Positions 41,301-50,514 are shown, numbered from the stretch's first letter. The stretch is DNA of 64,000 nt from Saturnia japonica (GCA_033032175.1 CM065304.1:3596001-3660000), one strand, 5' to 3'. Notes: generated from the sequence alone by a model not told the origin. A program made the numbers and translations.

Positions 41301-41609
41301 ACTGAAATAGATCGTGCACACTCTCATAAGTGTAACCTATAAAACACACACGTTATATCTTTCTTCTCTCTCATGTAACGAATTGTGCCTGAACGTGATG
41401 CATGTGTCCCTGAAATTTCACTCTCAATTCTCGTTCAAAGTATTATCGAACTGTCGCGTTGCCTAAGAAGTTTCACTTCAAAATCTTTCAAACAATTTTC
41501 AGGGAAGCTCTTTTTCACTTGTTTTTCTTTTTACTTTCAGTATCGTCCATCGCAGTGGAACTGGCGTCGTGGCGAAGCGCGTTACACAGCCGCCACAATA
41601 CACATGTAA
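26258..41609 (+). CDS. Plexin domain-containing protein (PLXDC1/2, TEM7-like), 10 exons, 5' end missing
   Basis: Ten exons give 454 residues plus a stop: 26258-26386, 27549-27619, 28282-28410, 29397-29589, 30387-30593, 31051-31202, 32004-32082, 33770-33913, 35734-35927, 41541-41609. Every intron is GT-AG and the phases match at all nine junctions. Family landmarks in order: a linker with N-glycosylation sequons, a nidogen-like block (FPFPYYGHEI, then GGFIYTGEHTHNWLA), HPVKVGISDAY, FEYHRVSLK, a PSI-type cysteine domain (LPTCLKYKTCDSC...CTWCP...KCSSGTDRF), an acidic/Asn-rich juxtamembrane stretch, a membrane span (VTAFVTITVLCSVATWIVYA) and a tail ending RRGEARYTAATIHM. In vertebrates PLXDC1/2 are type I membrane receptors of about 500 aa (PEDF binding is reported); an insect role is inferred. 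The first visible exon enters in phase 1, so at least one 5' exon with the signal peptide is missing. AATAAA occurs at 41752. No lesion is seen in any exon. Confidence 0.93.
26410..26680 (+). repeat. LINE 3' tail, family T1, in PLXDC intron
   Basis: It is the 3' half only: cttagttactccttataaca, cggtctaaccgtttcggaga, ggaacaaacagac, ending attaattgtata. It starts directly after the first visible PLXDC exon's donor region. Confidence 0.7.
27549..27619 (+). CDS. PLXDC exon 2 of visible set
   Basis: The acceptor is ttgttgcag/TTATGTCG and the donor AAAATT/gtaagt; entry phase 1, exit phase 0. It encodes MSDVFKETPERIKAEHNLTQ and LKI, with one N-glycosylation sequon (NLT). Confidence 0.88.
27910..28015 (+). 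repeat. About 100-bp conserved core repeat (ctgttagcc...actcagccgc)
   Basis: Four copies occur: 1045-1145 (-), 25091-25145 (+, partial), here (+) and 32823-32910 (+). The shared blocks are tcagacggcttttacagctt, caccg-g-cttgggggc and gcttagggcactcagccgc. The family is unclassified. This copy is in a PLXDC intron. Confidence 0.65.
28282..28410 (+). CDS. PLXDC exon 3 of visible set
   Basis: The acceptor is ttccacag/GATAAT and the donor GCGACC/gtaagt; phase 0 on both sides, 43 codons. It encodes DNHIYYNSSFIGNVTYFDEY and then a WANITKIKASVHPKLSNSHR stretch. Four N-glycosylation sequons (NSS, NVT, NIT, NSH) fit a secreted ectodomain. Confidence 0.93.
29009..29219. mobile_element. pogo/Tigger-like MITE in PLXDC intron
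   Basis: The TIRs CAGTAATCCCCC and GGTGGGATTACTG bound a 211-bp element; TA follows the right end. Internal cccgc(g/t)ttatatg words repeat. It is placed in this group from the CAG...CTG ends only. Confidence 0.55.
29397..29589 (+). CDS. PLXDC exon 4: nidogen-like core
   Basis: The acceptor is aatttcag/ACAGTAAAC and the donor GACGATG/gtatca; entry phase 0, exit phase 1. It encodes TVNLTFPFPYYGHEIHNVTV, then ASGGFIYTGEHTHNWLAATQ, then YIAPLMGNFDTTLTNDSYVK. This is the most recognisable segment of the family. Confidence 0.95.
29780..29990 (+). repeat. Lepidopteran LINE 3' region in PLXDC intron
   Basis: The motif gtccgactggtggaatatca followed by ccatcctatagaagatcgca matches a frequent lepidopteran retroelement 3' region known to me. 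A weak open frame over it is not a gene. Confidence 0.55.
30387..30593 (+). CDS. PLXDC exon 5: second half of nidogen-like domain
   Basis: The acceptor is ttttttacag/GTGAGAAA and the donor GTATTTA/gtgagt; phase 1 on both sides. It encodes EKFTAFWENVTLQGNTTNKF, then a YKNGDIVFAYKDIP motif, and ends with HPVKVGISDAYISEDNVF. Confidence 0.95.
31051..31202 (+). CDS. PLXDC exon 6: EYHRV motif and first half of PSI domain
   Basis: The acceptor is tccattacag/ATGTAAG and the donor GATTTAAC/gtgagt; entry phase 1, exit phase 0. It encodes FEYHRVSLKNHEIRNSTILR and LTALPTCLKYKTCDSC. The cysteines are the first half of the PSI domain, and the intron falls inside that domain. Confidence 0.95.
31417..31641 (+). 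pseudogene. LINE reverse-transcriptase C-terminal fragment in PLXDC intron
   Basis: The frame contains FPAYDIGSFKSNVKRYLYML followed by AEQRRPPMDF and a hydrophobic end. The FPxxYDixxFKsnV signature is typical of the C-terminus of CR1/Jockey-like LINE reverse transcriptases. A diverged copy of the same segment lies at about 53260-53450. Confidence 0.6.
32004..32082 (+). CDS. PLXDC exon 7: second half of PSI domain
   Basis: The acceptor is catatttcag/TGTACTTGG and the donor CTCAGAC/gtaagt; entry phase 0, exit phase 1. It encodes CTWCPDMPTQKCSSGTDRFK, completing the PSI cysteine pattern with the conserved KCSSG(T/F)DRF. Confidence 0.95.
32132..32575 (+). repeat. LINE 3' tail, family T2, in PLXDC intron
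   Basis: It starts at actagctgacgattgggtcg, ends at gtatttcccgagattagcgc and caaactcttcagcgtta, and is decayed in the middle. Confidence 0.65.
33473..33501. repeat. (CA)n microsatellite
   Basis: It is about 14 CA units in the PLXDC intron before the stalk exon. Confidence 0.95.
33770..33913 (+). CDS. PLXDC exon 8: juxtamembrane stalk
   Basis: The acceptor is cttattatttcag/AATGCG and the donor AATACGA/gtaagt; phase 1 on both sides. It starts with CDKRNIMNASACATAKSEPP and continues as a polar Asn/Asp/Thr-rich stalk. The leading CD supplies the last cysteine of the PSI domain. Confidence 0.92.
34000..34130 (+). repeat. Lepidopteran LINE/SINE 3' end in PLXDC intron
   Basis: It contains gcttaccatcaggcggcctg followed by catgcttgtttg, a very common end of lepidopteran retroelements. 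A related body segment lies at 29780-29990. Confidence 0.6.
34370..34780. other. GC-richer intronic block, unassigned
   Basis: This part of the PLXDC intron is clearly richer in GC than its surroundings. It has no splice-bounded open frame consistent with PLXDC and no protein similarity that I recognise. It is probably an old retroelement. Confidence 0.4.
34799..34966. mobile_element. pogo/Tigger-like MITE in PLXDC intron
   Basis: The left end is CAGTGTAAACTCTTTATAAC; the right end is GTTATAAAGAGTTTACAGTG. They are inverted with one mismatch, and TA is present on both sides. The interior contains more ctctataacg words. Length 168 bp. Confidence 0.7.
35734..35927 (+). CDS. PLXDC exon 9: stalk end, transmembrane helix, start of cytoplasmic tail
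   Basis: The acceptor is gttttatag/GTGAAAAA and the donor CTGATAAAG/gtaaaa; entry phase 1, exit phase 0. It encodes a short stalk, the hydrophobic segment VTAFVTITVLCSVATWIVYA and a basic stop-transfer region FKNPHTRSGQLLIK. Confidence 0.93.
36070..37104. mobile_element. TIR DNA element, about 1 kb, in last PLXDC intron
   Basis: The left end cggccgatttcaataatctaactat matches the inverse of the right end atagttagattattggaaccggc. Inside, short open frames exist (36355-36597 on -, 36398-36637 on +) but none resembles a transposase that I recognise. Confidence 0.6.
37289..37960 (+). mobile_element. Inverted MITE pair, copy A
   Basis: It shares a whole-length inverted relationship with 44641-45283: gacagacgttggcggggacgaggta, cctacgtcacgctattgcacgcg, ggccgtttatgtgaaaacgt and cagtacac...tttactttagtgtact in the complement. 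Its right end is cut at the junction with the RTE LINE. Confidence 0.72.
37955..40885 (-). mobile_element. RTE-type LINE, nearly intact ORF, in the last PLXDC intron
   Basis: A single open frame (40653-38158, 831 codons, open upstream to about 40885) carries the APE endonuclease (DLIGLSEVRREG, VMGDFNAKLG, SPDHQMV) and the RT (APGDDGITSELLKAGG, YRPISLLSHVYKMF, FVDYEKAFDS, GVRQGDV, FADDIVVMADS, YVYLGQTV). At about 38246 a short deletion removes the bases after VLPVMTY and shifts the frame; the rest of the C-terminus (LIRKLKVAQRAMERAMLGVS ... GRPPTRWKDDI) continues to about 37960, where it meets a MITE. It is antisense to PLXDC. Confidence 0.9.
41541..41609 (+). CDS. PLXDC terminal exon: conserved C-terminal tail
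   Basis: The acceptor is ttttactttcag/TATCGTCC. The exon enters in phase 0, as exon 9 requires. It encodes YRPSQWNWRRGEARYTAATI plus HM and a stop; the RPSxW...RRG motif matches the tail of vertebrate PLXDC proteins. It lies 5.6 kb downstream of exon 9, behind an RTE LINE and several MITEs, so it is easy to miss. Confidence 0.9.
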   Translation, partial: YRPSQWNWRRGEARYTAATIHM

Positions 41610-41751
41610 CTAACATTGTTCAATCCGCACAGTATTACATCAGAGTGCGTAGTTATTTATACGCAGATTGCCTTGGATCATACGATCTCAACTGTAGTTT
41701 ATCGTATCGTATCTTTTCTGATGTTTAAAATCTAATTAAATAACTTCAGTA

Positions 41752-41757
41752 AATAAA
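41752..41757 (+). promoter_or_regulatory. Candidate polyadenylation signal of PLXDC
   Basis: AATAAA lies 143 bp after the PLXDC stop codon. Another AATAAA occurs near 41898. Which is used cannot be told from sequence. Confidence 0.4.
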
Positions 41758-42082
41758 CCCGTATCCACCCACTTTCGTCAGGTTTCACATCGTGCACGTA
41801 AATGTACGAACGCGCACGCATATGCCTACGTTTTAAGTGTATGTACATGTAATCATATAATTGTTTCATAAATTTAATCATATACATATATACTCGAATA
41901 AATATAAATTTAATCTTATATGTATGTCCTTTGATACTATTATATATAATCTCTATTCCTTTACGGAGTTTATTTAGATTTTTAATTATTTTCATTACTT
42001 TTCTATTTTTAAATTGCTTAGACAATTTAAGAACTTTTATATTTTTTTAAGAAATTCTTCATCTTCCTGCCCTCATCTCTCA

Positions 42083-42295
42083 CTAGGTGGGGTCGGCACA
42101 ATGCGTGTTTCTCTTCCACCATCCCTGCACACGCATATCCTGCTTCACACAGTTCATCCAGCTCTTTTTAGGGCGCCCTCTCCTCGCATTACCGCTTACT
42201 ATCAACCCCATTCTCCTTTTCACCACGTGACCTTCATCCCTTCGCATAACACATCCATACCAGCAGAATCTTCCACTATTTAATTTTGCAGTCAA
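42083..42295 (-). pseudogene. LINE C-terminal fragment (LRWYGHVMRR type)
   Basis: The minus-strand frame reads FCWYGCVMRRDEGHVVKR, then GRPKKSWMNCVKQDM and NTHCADPT. This is the usual end of RTE-like LINE ORF2 proteins, as is the GHIVRRTDGR / VGRPPTRWKDD block of the element at 37955-40885. It is a fragment only. Confidence 0.75.
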
Positions 42296-42493
42296 TGGTG
42301 CTACTTCAGGTTTCCATGCTATAAACTTCCCTGAACATACTCATTCCTTATTATTATCCATTCTTGTTAATCTACACGTCCATCACTACATTCGCATCTC
42401 TGCTAAATGCACTCTTCGTTTAATCCACCGCTTTTTTAGCCCAGCATTCTGATCATTACAAAACGACAGCTCATATATTTTCATCTTACATTT

Positions 42494-42512
42494 GGGGAGG
42501 GGGGGGGGGGGG
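42494..42512. repeat. Poly-G tract
   Basis: Four G, one A, then 14 G. Such runs are often assembly weak points or G-quadruplex formers. Confidence 0.9.
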
Positions 42513-42519
42513 ATGCTCG

Positions 42520-44640
42520 GATCACTGGCTATTATGACCTGATTATTTATGATTTTAAGAAATATTATTTTACATTATTATCATTATTTTACAGTTAATA
42601 ATAATAACTATTTATATGGTAGTTTTTTTAAACATGGCTGCTTTAAACAACATTTATGGAGGGCAGCTAAGAATACTTAAAAAAAAAAAATTTATGTACG
42701 AGTCTCTACGTTATCTTATATTATTATACTTAACATAATGCAAACCTATCGATGATAATAATATTATCATTTATTTCATTTGCACTAGTAATAGCAATAC
42801 ACAGTAATACTACAGTTTTCAATATGATAAGAAATTAATTTTTCAATATCATATTAATGTTGGACGAAACAACTTGTTAAAATTCGATTAATGTATGAAT
42901 AAAGATAAATATCGATAAATCTTTTGTCTATATTAATACTATGTATCATTATAATGATATTATGTGATATTTATACAAGACAGTAGAAATTTTACCTTCG
43001 TAGGGACTCACAGAACACTAACTAAAACACTTCACTTTACTTTCACTTTTATATTTTTGTACTAAACAGTTAATTGAGAAGGATACAATCTAATCTTTGA
43101 AAACAACAACATTACGGTCGGAGCCATACATTACCAAGAAAGGCTACCGTGAGCGCGATCTAAATCGACCGTAGCGCAATCTATTACATATACAATATAA
43201 AACTCGGACAAAGACAGTTTTTAACAAAAAACAAAATTAATTTCAATGATTTTGAAAAGTTCCCTTGTTGAACAAAGTTGTAGCGATCCAATGCCAATGA
43301 AATTAATATGGGTCCTTTTGTTTCGGCTGTATACAACACAGTGACATTTTGAATATACAAAGCAAAAGTGGGTTGAATGTGCAGTTTCGTTTATGTAAAT
43401 AAAACTTTAATAGTTGTTTCATTTATTATATTCTCCGGTGGCAATCTGCGTTCGACGTATAGAATAGGTATAAAGTGCCTTTTATGAGTTCCGTAAGTAA
43501 TCAAAACTCCGTCCTACAACTATTTTACAATGTTATTGGCGTTTTGTCTTTTAGAATGAATTTAAAAGTATCAACATGTAAATTTAGGAAATTCGACACA
43601 CGCAGAATGCTATTTTGAATTTAAAATATAAATAGTAAAACAATATTTTTGTAATATAATAATACGATGTGAAATAGAAAACACGTCATAGTAATATGCC
43701 TATTCATTTATTTCATACAACATTACATTCAGTTTTCTATATATATATATATAATACATATACGAGTTTTCTATTTCATATCATATTATAATATTGCAAA
43801 AATATTTAAAAAAAAAAAAACTTTTTAGATGGTGGGTTTATTGGATTATTGTACACGGTGTTTATTTAATTTGTGACAAAACTATACACATACTATGTAA
43901 TTTTCCCTGGGTGCAAATGAAAACGCGTCTGGTATTACAACCCCCTTCCCCTCTTTCAATTTAATTTTAGTGTTTTAGGTGTAATCTTCAATCGATACTT
44001 AATCAAAGATTTGTATAATTTTAAGCATTATTATAATCTAACACTTGACCACAAAAATGATATTTCAAAAATGGTAAATATTGATAATAATACATTAAAA
44101 TTAGAATGTTACCATAATTCATTACCCATCTTTGTTTATTTTGGTTCCCAACTGTGGATCGGTCAGAGATTTCTGCGATAGACATTTTCTCTTTTAATTT
44201 AATACACTGAACACGGTCTATATCATAGAGAATTTTATTATTCGGTACAAACTACATATTGCGATTGATTGACTTTACTGTAAAAATAATGTTCTATACT
44301 AAACATTATCTTGAGTAATATGTCAGAACAAGCAGTTACGAAACAACGTCGAAATATTATATTGTATGTTTATAATGTAATCTTTTTTTTAATATAATTG
44401 GTATAATATTTTTATTAATTTAATTTTATATAGTTTAACGTAGTGTTTTGCTGTCTGTAGAGTTTCGTTTATGGAGAAAGATTCTATTGACCTATGTTGA
44501 CGTATAAATTAATATAATAACCCATGTGGGTCTCTATAAAATGAACCTTCTAACTATCCGTACCAGGCGTAAATAGGTTAACAAACCGACAGGCACCAAA
44601 TTTAAAACATTTTCAAAATTTGCTTTTCGGTCGCTTATAG
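42520..44640. other. AT-rich intergenic DNA
   Basis: Apart from a MITE half-copy at 43225-43330 and simple TA repeats (43737-43752), nothing is recognised. Confidence 0.55.
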
Positions 44641-45283
44641 ACGCACAAGTTCATGCGCGTCCGCCGCAATGTGGCCGACTAACATTATCGTGGGCGAGGT
44701 ACTACGGACGATAACGGGGGCGGGTTTTATAGCGGGAAGGAGGAGAACGCGAGCAATTGCGTGACGTAGGCGCGCAGTCACAGTACACTAAAGTAAACAG
44801 TATTACGTTTTCACTTAAACGGCCGAAACGATGTAATTCGAAATCGAGTGCGCCGCAGTAACGTAATTTATAACTTATTTATAACGTAATAATATAATTA
44901 ATCTCTACTTCCTAGAATTTAAAGTTGCTTTTAATACGATTCCCTTCTTAGTAACTCCGAATCACTTTTAAAACTAGATATGAAACTCAAGTAGAAATAA
45001 TTTAAGTGTAACTTTAAAAATATGTAGTAATATATTTTGGTGATAAGATAATAGTGACAATTTAATATAGCATTATGAAATACGTAAGTAGGTAACCCAA
45101 GAAATACAGTCAGAGGGAAGCCCTTGTGCGTGTTTATCTACCGAGCGGCTATAGGTAATTATTTCAAGAACACCGCGAGACAACATACTGTTTAATTTAG
45201 TGTGCTGTGTATTGTACTGACGCGCTACCTTGTCCCCGCCAACGTCTGTCTCGCATAGGGCGGTCGCGCACGAACTTGTACGA
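44641..45283 (-). mobile_element. Inverted MITE pair, copy B
   Basis: The terminal inverted repeats are acaagttcatgcgcgtccgccgc at the left and gcggtcgcgcacgaacttgtac at the right. The body is the reverse complement of 37289-37960. A third, single-ended trace lies at 41245-41275 (gtcgcgcacgaacttgtcgta). Confidence 0.72.
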
Positions 45284-45509
45284 CTCTAACTTATAAGGTA
45301 AATAAAGTCGATTGGTCTGAAATCGAACTGAAAAGTATGCGTTTTCGACTCCTGTGAACGTATTCACGCTTTGTATGGGTTTAATATTTACGATATAATA
45401 ATATTACGTACTTAAATACGTTTAGGGTTAAATATATCTACGTACATCTTACGGAACTCGTTAAATCAATTCATATCGTGTACTCAGTGCACATGTCTAA
45501 GGAATTTTA

Positions 45510-45512
<3 letters not shown>

Positions 45513-45541
<29 letters not shown>
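45513..45541. repeat. (TA)n microsatellite
   Basis: It is about 14 TA units in intergenic DNA. Confidence 0.95.
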
Positions 45542-45543
<2 letters not shown>

Positions 45544-46231
45544 CTTCATTTTAACTTTAGATTACGATCTTATTAGTGATATTATTATACTATACAATAA
45601 TATGTTATAGAAATTGTTTATATCAATATTTTTTTGGAATTGTATACTTAATAAATCATTTTATGAAGCTTGTTGTTTCAAACGTATATGATACACCAAA
45701 GATTAAAAAGCATATTGAAAAAATTGGTTTAAATAAACGTTTGCTCAACCTGCAGAAATAATGTTGTAATGGATAATGTCTCCGTGACTATAGGCACAGG
45801 CAGATACAATACAATAAAGCTTAAAAAACAAAAATGATGTGACTTTTATTTACTAGATATGAGTATTACCAACTTTTAGATTTAGTGAATCTATCACATT
45901 TGAAAAAAAGGTAGATGGAAGTTGGAATCTGTCAGAACACGAAATTGTCCCGTCGATGAAAATATTAATGCAACACTGCTATTTTTCACAAGAAAACAAA
46001 AATAATTTGTAACAGGTGCTATATTAATTCCAAAATATCTGCTACATATGACAAAGTATGTGTTCACTTGACTCGATTATAAGTCTCAGAATTAGTATTC
46101 CTACTATATATCGCAGGATAATGTGAATTAATTTCTCTGAATTACAAATTTCAAAATTGATACTCCTACCATTTATCGCAAGATCATATAGATTCACTTC
46201 AGTAAAATACACCCCTCAAAATTCCTAGACC

Positions 46232-46292
46232 TTAGACATGGGTAACACTGCGCTACGCCGCGCAATTGTGCCAACTCGTTACCCATGTCTAA
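46232..46292. repeat. Perfect 15-bp inverted repeat around a CpG-rich 31-base loop
   Basis: ttagacatgggtaac and gttacccatgtctaa are exact inverses. The loop contains gcgctacgccgcgc. It is preceded by two imperfect direct repeats (about 46060-46195: gaatta...attcctac(t/c)at-tatcgca(g/a)gat). Confidence 0.75.
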
Positions 46293-46494
46293 ATTACACT
46301 TACCGTCTTGTGTATAATTACACCGTAAATACACAAGTTTAACAAGCAAGTATAAAAATTGTGTGCCTCAACGGCAAGTTCTGAATCTCGGCCTTCAAGG
46401 ACGAATTAAACGATAGGTACCTACATAATATCACACAGTTACATGATCAGCTGTGTGTCTATTTCCTTCTTTGTCTTTACTTATAAGCTACTAG

Positions 46495-46734
46495 AGTCTG
46501 GCGATCGAAAGCTGCCCAAAGAAAACGGCGGCAATTTAAAACAATCTGAAGCTGTTAACGCTAAATAAACTCAGCTTTAACGTAGTTGATACTGTGACGA
46601 CTGAAGGCAACAAATAGTCTTTAGTTCCGTCGCCATAGTATCAACTACGTTTAAGCTGAGTTTATTTAGCGTTAACAGCTTCAGATTTTTTTAAATTGCC
46701 GCCGTTTTCTTTGGACAGCTTTGATGGCCAGACT
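46495..46734. mobile_element. 240-bp near-perfect hairpin (long-TIR MITE)
   Basis: Two arms of about 100 bp (agtctggc...ctgaagctgttaacgctaaa...gtagttgatact and the inverse) surround a loop of about 30 bases. Only a few mismatches are seen, which suggests a young foldback element. No coding capacity; no clear target duplication. Confidence 0.85.
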
Positions 46735-47739
46735 CGCCCGCCCCCGCGTACGTTGGGTCGACCCCATACAAGCGGTTGGACATAAAAATTCAAAGCAGTC
46801 ATTTAACAAAACATAATGCACCATTGGATTGCTATATTAATTGCCAACACATATGGGTGAAATGACTTTTTTGATTGGACTCTACAGTGTTGGAGTAAAT
46901 CGAGAAAACCCGTTTTTAATGTATGGAAGGAAGGCTACCTATAAATATGTATATCTCGTATGTCTGGCCACTTTTAGTTCTATAATTTTTATTCGAGTAT
47001 CTAGTCATTAAATAACATATGCCAGTTTTGTGCAGGTTTTGAGATATAAATAAAAATATATTGAAAAGACTTGTCGAAGTTAATATTTGTAGATGTTTAT
47101 ACTAGCCACCCACTAAAAATTTAAAAATAAGCGGTCATAAACTATAAGTAACCAAAACTTACTGAGACAGCATTACAAAACACGTTGTTAACTTAAATAA
47201 CCACAGGAACAAACATAAAACACGTTCACCTACGTCTATTACCCAACTAATGAATAATAAATACCATGGAAGGGTTGTTTGTGAGACTTTTTGAGATTTA
47301 ATTAAAAGATTTAGGTGCCAGATTAATTTTTTTCTCTTTCGGCACATTGTAGGACAACATATATATTAATTTACAATTTCATAGATTTAAATAAAAAAAT
47401 CTAATTGAAATAAATATTAGGTCCCCTTACATATGAAATTAGCGTTTTGTCGATATTATGCAAAATAGCAAAATTAGATATTGAACCGAGCCGAGTGTTG
47501 AATTATATTAATTTTCCATGATTTCATACACTATGCGTCCAAATAACATGCTTCACAGGGCAAAGTTTTATCTTCATGAAACTGTCTTAATGATGAAGGA
47601 ACTTTTGTTCGTAAGGATTAATGCTATGCCTAATAATAATGTTCATATATCAGTTTTTAGTTTTAATATTTTTTTGTCACAAAATGCCTATTTAAATGTG
47701 TAAGGAAAATCAAATAAAAAAAATCTTTGTTCAATTTAG

Positions 47740-47803
47740 GCAATTATGAACGTCAAAACACTACTGACGGTTCGGAAAACGTCCCAGACATCGAGAAGAA
47801 CCG
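47740..47803 (+). other. Exon-like segment A
   Basis: It is bounded by gttcaatttag/GCAATT and GAACCG/gtaaga. Two frames are open: one starting AIMNVKTLLTVRKTSQTSRR and one reading NYERQNTTDGSENVPDIEKN. The first agrees with the phase-0 exit of PLXDC exon 9. No homology is recognised. Confidence 0.3.
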
Positions 47804-47881
47804 GTAAGAAATTCGATCGGATTAATCTTTTTTTTATCAACTGTAAAAATGTTAATATAACATACAATAATAATAATTTAG

Positions 47882-47938
47882 TGGATGCACAGAGGGAGTC
47901 ACTTCCAGACATCACTGTCATTCACCGAAACTATCTGG
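47882..47938 (+). other. Exon-like segment B
   Basis: It is bounded by aataatttag/TGGATG and TATCTGG/gtaaaa; 57 nt, phase 1 on both sides in the frame DAQRESLPDITVIHRNYL. It is a multiple of three. No homology is recognised. Confidence 0.3.
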
Positions 47939-49006
47939 GTAAAAACAATAAAAGTCAAATCTAGCTAACGGTATATTTATTTAAACATACACATACATTA
48001 ACTATGCGTTAATATAAAATATTGTTGTTAATGTTGTTAAAGCTATTATAAATATGTATTATGATTCCGTCCATCAAAGGAGAATATTTAAAAAATTATT
48101 ATGCTTACATATTATCACAAATCGTGGCTGACTAGAAGTTTAAGTTCTTTTAATCAAATTCGTTTACAAAAGTTAAGGTGACAACCTATCGGAGCGCACG
48201 TATGTTATACGGATGAATAACATCCTAAATCTTTGAAACAAATAGACAATGTATGCACCTCGATGAAGTGTGCGCAGACAGGAACAAAAGTAGGTACATA
48301 TTAACAGTATATTCTACCGCTTCTCTCTTTAGAATATTCGTATTCTATATTGTATATTTTGCAGTAATAGACTCGGATATAGGATTTTCTTTTGCAGTGT
48401 CACACTGATGATTAGGTACATATGCGTAGTTCAATATACCTCTGGAATTAAAGCTACGTCTGAACTGTGACATAAATCCAATTAGTCCATCGTGCGCCTC
48501 TTTAAGTGATCGCCTTTGCGTCTTTAGTAATACATATTTGTAACGTTTGCAACATTTAGTATAAAAATATACAAAATTTGTTTTCAACATTTGTTTTGCA
48601 AATCCAAGCCAGATCTGGAAATATTTTTATCAATTTATTTAAATACCCTTCAATATAATACTGGAAGTAAATGAATGACATGAATTTAAACAAATAATTT
48701 TAAAATTTATATTAACAATTTCAAATACTTACATAAATCAAATATATTCAAAAAGGAGGAGGAGAATTAATGAGGAAGGAGGTAATGAGGAATACGTTAA
48801 TAATTTTTCCCTAAACTTAAAAAATATTATTACTAAATAAATCTCAATATTGTCATATTATGTCTGCTGGGGCAGAGTTGTTATAAAACACCTGGTAAAT
48901 CTTTCAATGGAATAATAAAAATAATTAATATTAACAATATGTTTGTTTTTATAAAACTTACAATTTGTATTCGATCGTATCTTAATATTATCATGCGGAG
49001 AGTACT

Positions 49007-49538
49007 TAGGGGCCGTTCATAAAATACGTTCGCAGTTATGGGGAAGCAGGTGTTGCTTATTGTGACAAGATGTTACAAGGCGGGTCGATGGTATCTAAGG
49101 GAACGTGACGACTTTATACAAATTTTTCTCTTTTTTTTTTTGTTAAAATAGAGAGTCATTCGATTCATGTCTGTAAATATATAAATATTGTTAAGTATAT
49201 ATTTCCGTCATAATAACTTAATAACTTGTAATATTTACACATGTGAAAATATTGTTTTCTTTTTGTTATTTGCTTCGGGACGTCGCTCGGCGTTAGCGCG
49301 GATTTGCAGTCCTTCACAAACTGTTGATAATTTATTAAAGTTTTGTTATTGCAATTAATACATATTAAAAATATCGAAATTCGTGCACTATTAATTGCCT
49401 TATGTCATGCACGGAAGGATCTATAATTCGTGACGCAATAATGATAAGGTGGGTCGCATAAAATTTGACATAGCGTGACCTTTGGGGAGTTCTAAAAACG
49501 TAAAATTTTGCATGATGTATTTGATGAACGACCCGCTA
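49007..49538. mobile_element. TIR DNA element (ggggccgttcat type), about 530 bp
   Basis: The left end taggggccgttcataaaata and the right end tttgatgaacgacccgcta are imperfect inverses. The interior has (a/g)aggcgggtcg and aaggtgggtcg blocks near the ends. Non-autonomous. Confidence 0.6.
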
Positions 49539-50469
49539 CTTCAGAAAAATATAAAACATTCATGGTTTTTTTTTTATATTATCCACAATTTTAATCATTA
49601 CCGTAAGTTTCTCTACCTAAAAATATACAAAATAGTTAAAACCTAAAATCAGAAATTCATGTATGTATTTACAATACATAACATAAAAATATGGTGCGCG
49701 ATTACGAAAAGTAAATATATAATTTCAAAGGAATATTTACTGATTTCTATGCTGCTAGGTTTAGAAATACTAAAAGTTTTTTTTTAATATTCAAAAGATG
49801 AAAATCGCGTATAATCAGAACATATCACATTAATTGACATTAAAAATAATACAGAGCTTATATAACTAAATCGTACAATACTCTTTTAAACACAGTGTGG
49901 TCTTTGGTAATAAATTAAAACGTAAAGAACTTTGTTGTACATTTCAAAATTTTAAAATATCTAACCTTTATACACAAACCAATATATTATATGTAGTACA
50001 TGTACCTTGGGGTTATACAAACTTGATGGTATGTTGTATTTTTTTTAAACTTGGTTAAAACAAAAGTATATTTACCTACATTTTCTTTAACTTACTTTTA
50101 ATTTTTATTACACTTGATATTGTTTTTCATAATATTTGTTATTTAATTTTGTAACGATTATGTTTTGTATTGTACAAGTAAAAAGTGATGTAACTTTGTT
50201 TTAATTTCCACATTTTCTGTTTATGATTAACCATAAAATAATTTTGTTTTTGTTTGTTACTAGAACAACCTGCAATACAACAATGTGTACTAAGCAAATT
50301 ATTTCATCTTTAGTATTTTTTTGTTATAAAGAAAATTTTAAATTTTGTTTCATTTTTGTTAATATACAATTTTTCTGCAAATACCCACCTACCAACTTAC
50401 TCGTATTAGAAACAATAAACTATGTAAGCATCTTTGATATGATAATAAATTACTTCTGATTTATTTTAG

Positions 50470-50514
50470 GATTTACTTTGAAAAGAAAACAAACGTGCAG
50501 TAAAAATAATAAAG
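50470..50514 (+). other. Exon-like segment C
   Basis: It is bounded by gatttattttag/GATTTA and AATAAAG/gtaaat; 45 nt. The only open frame (FTLKRKQTCSKNNK) is the one that continues segment B. Confidence 0.25.
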
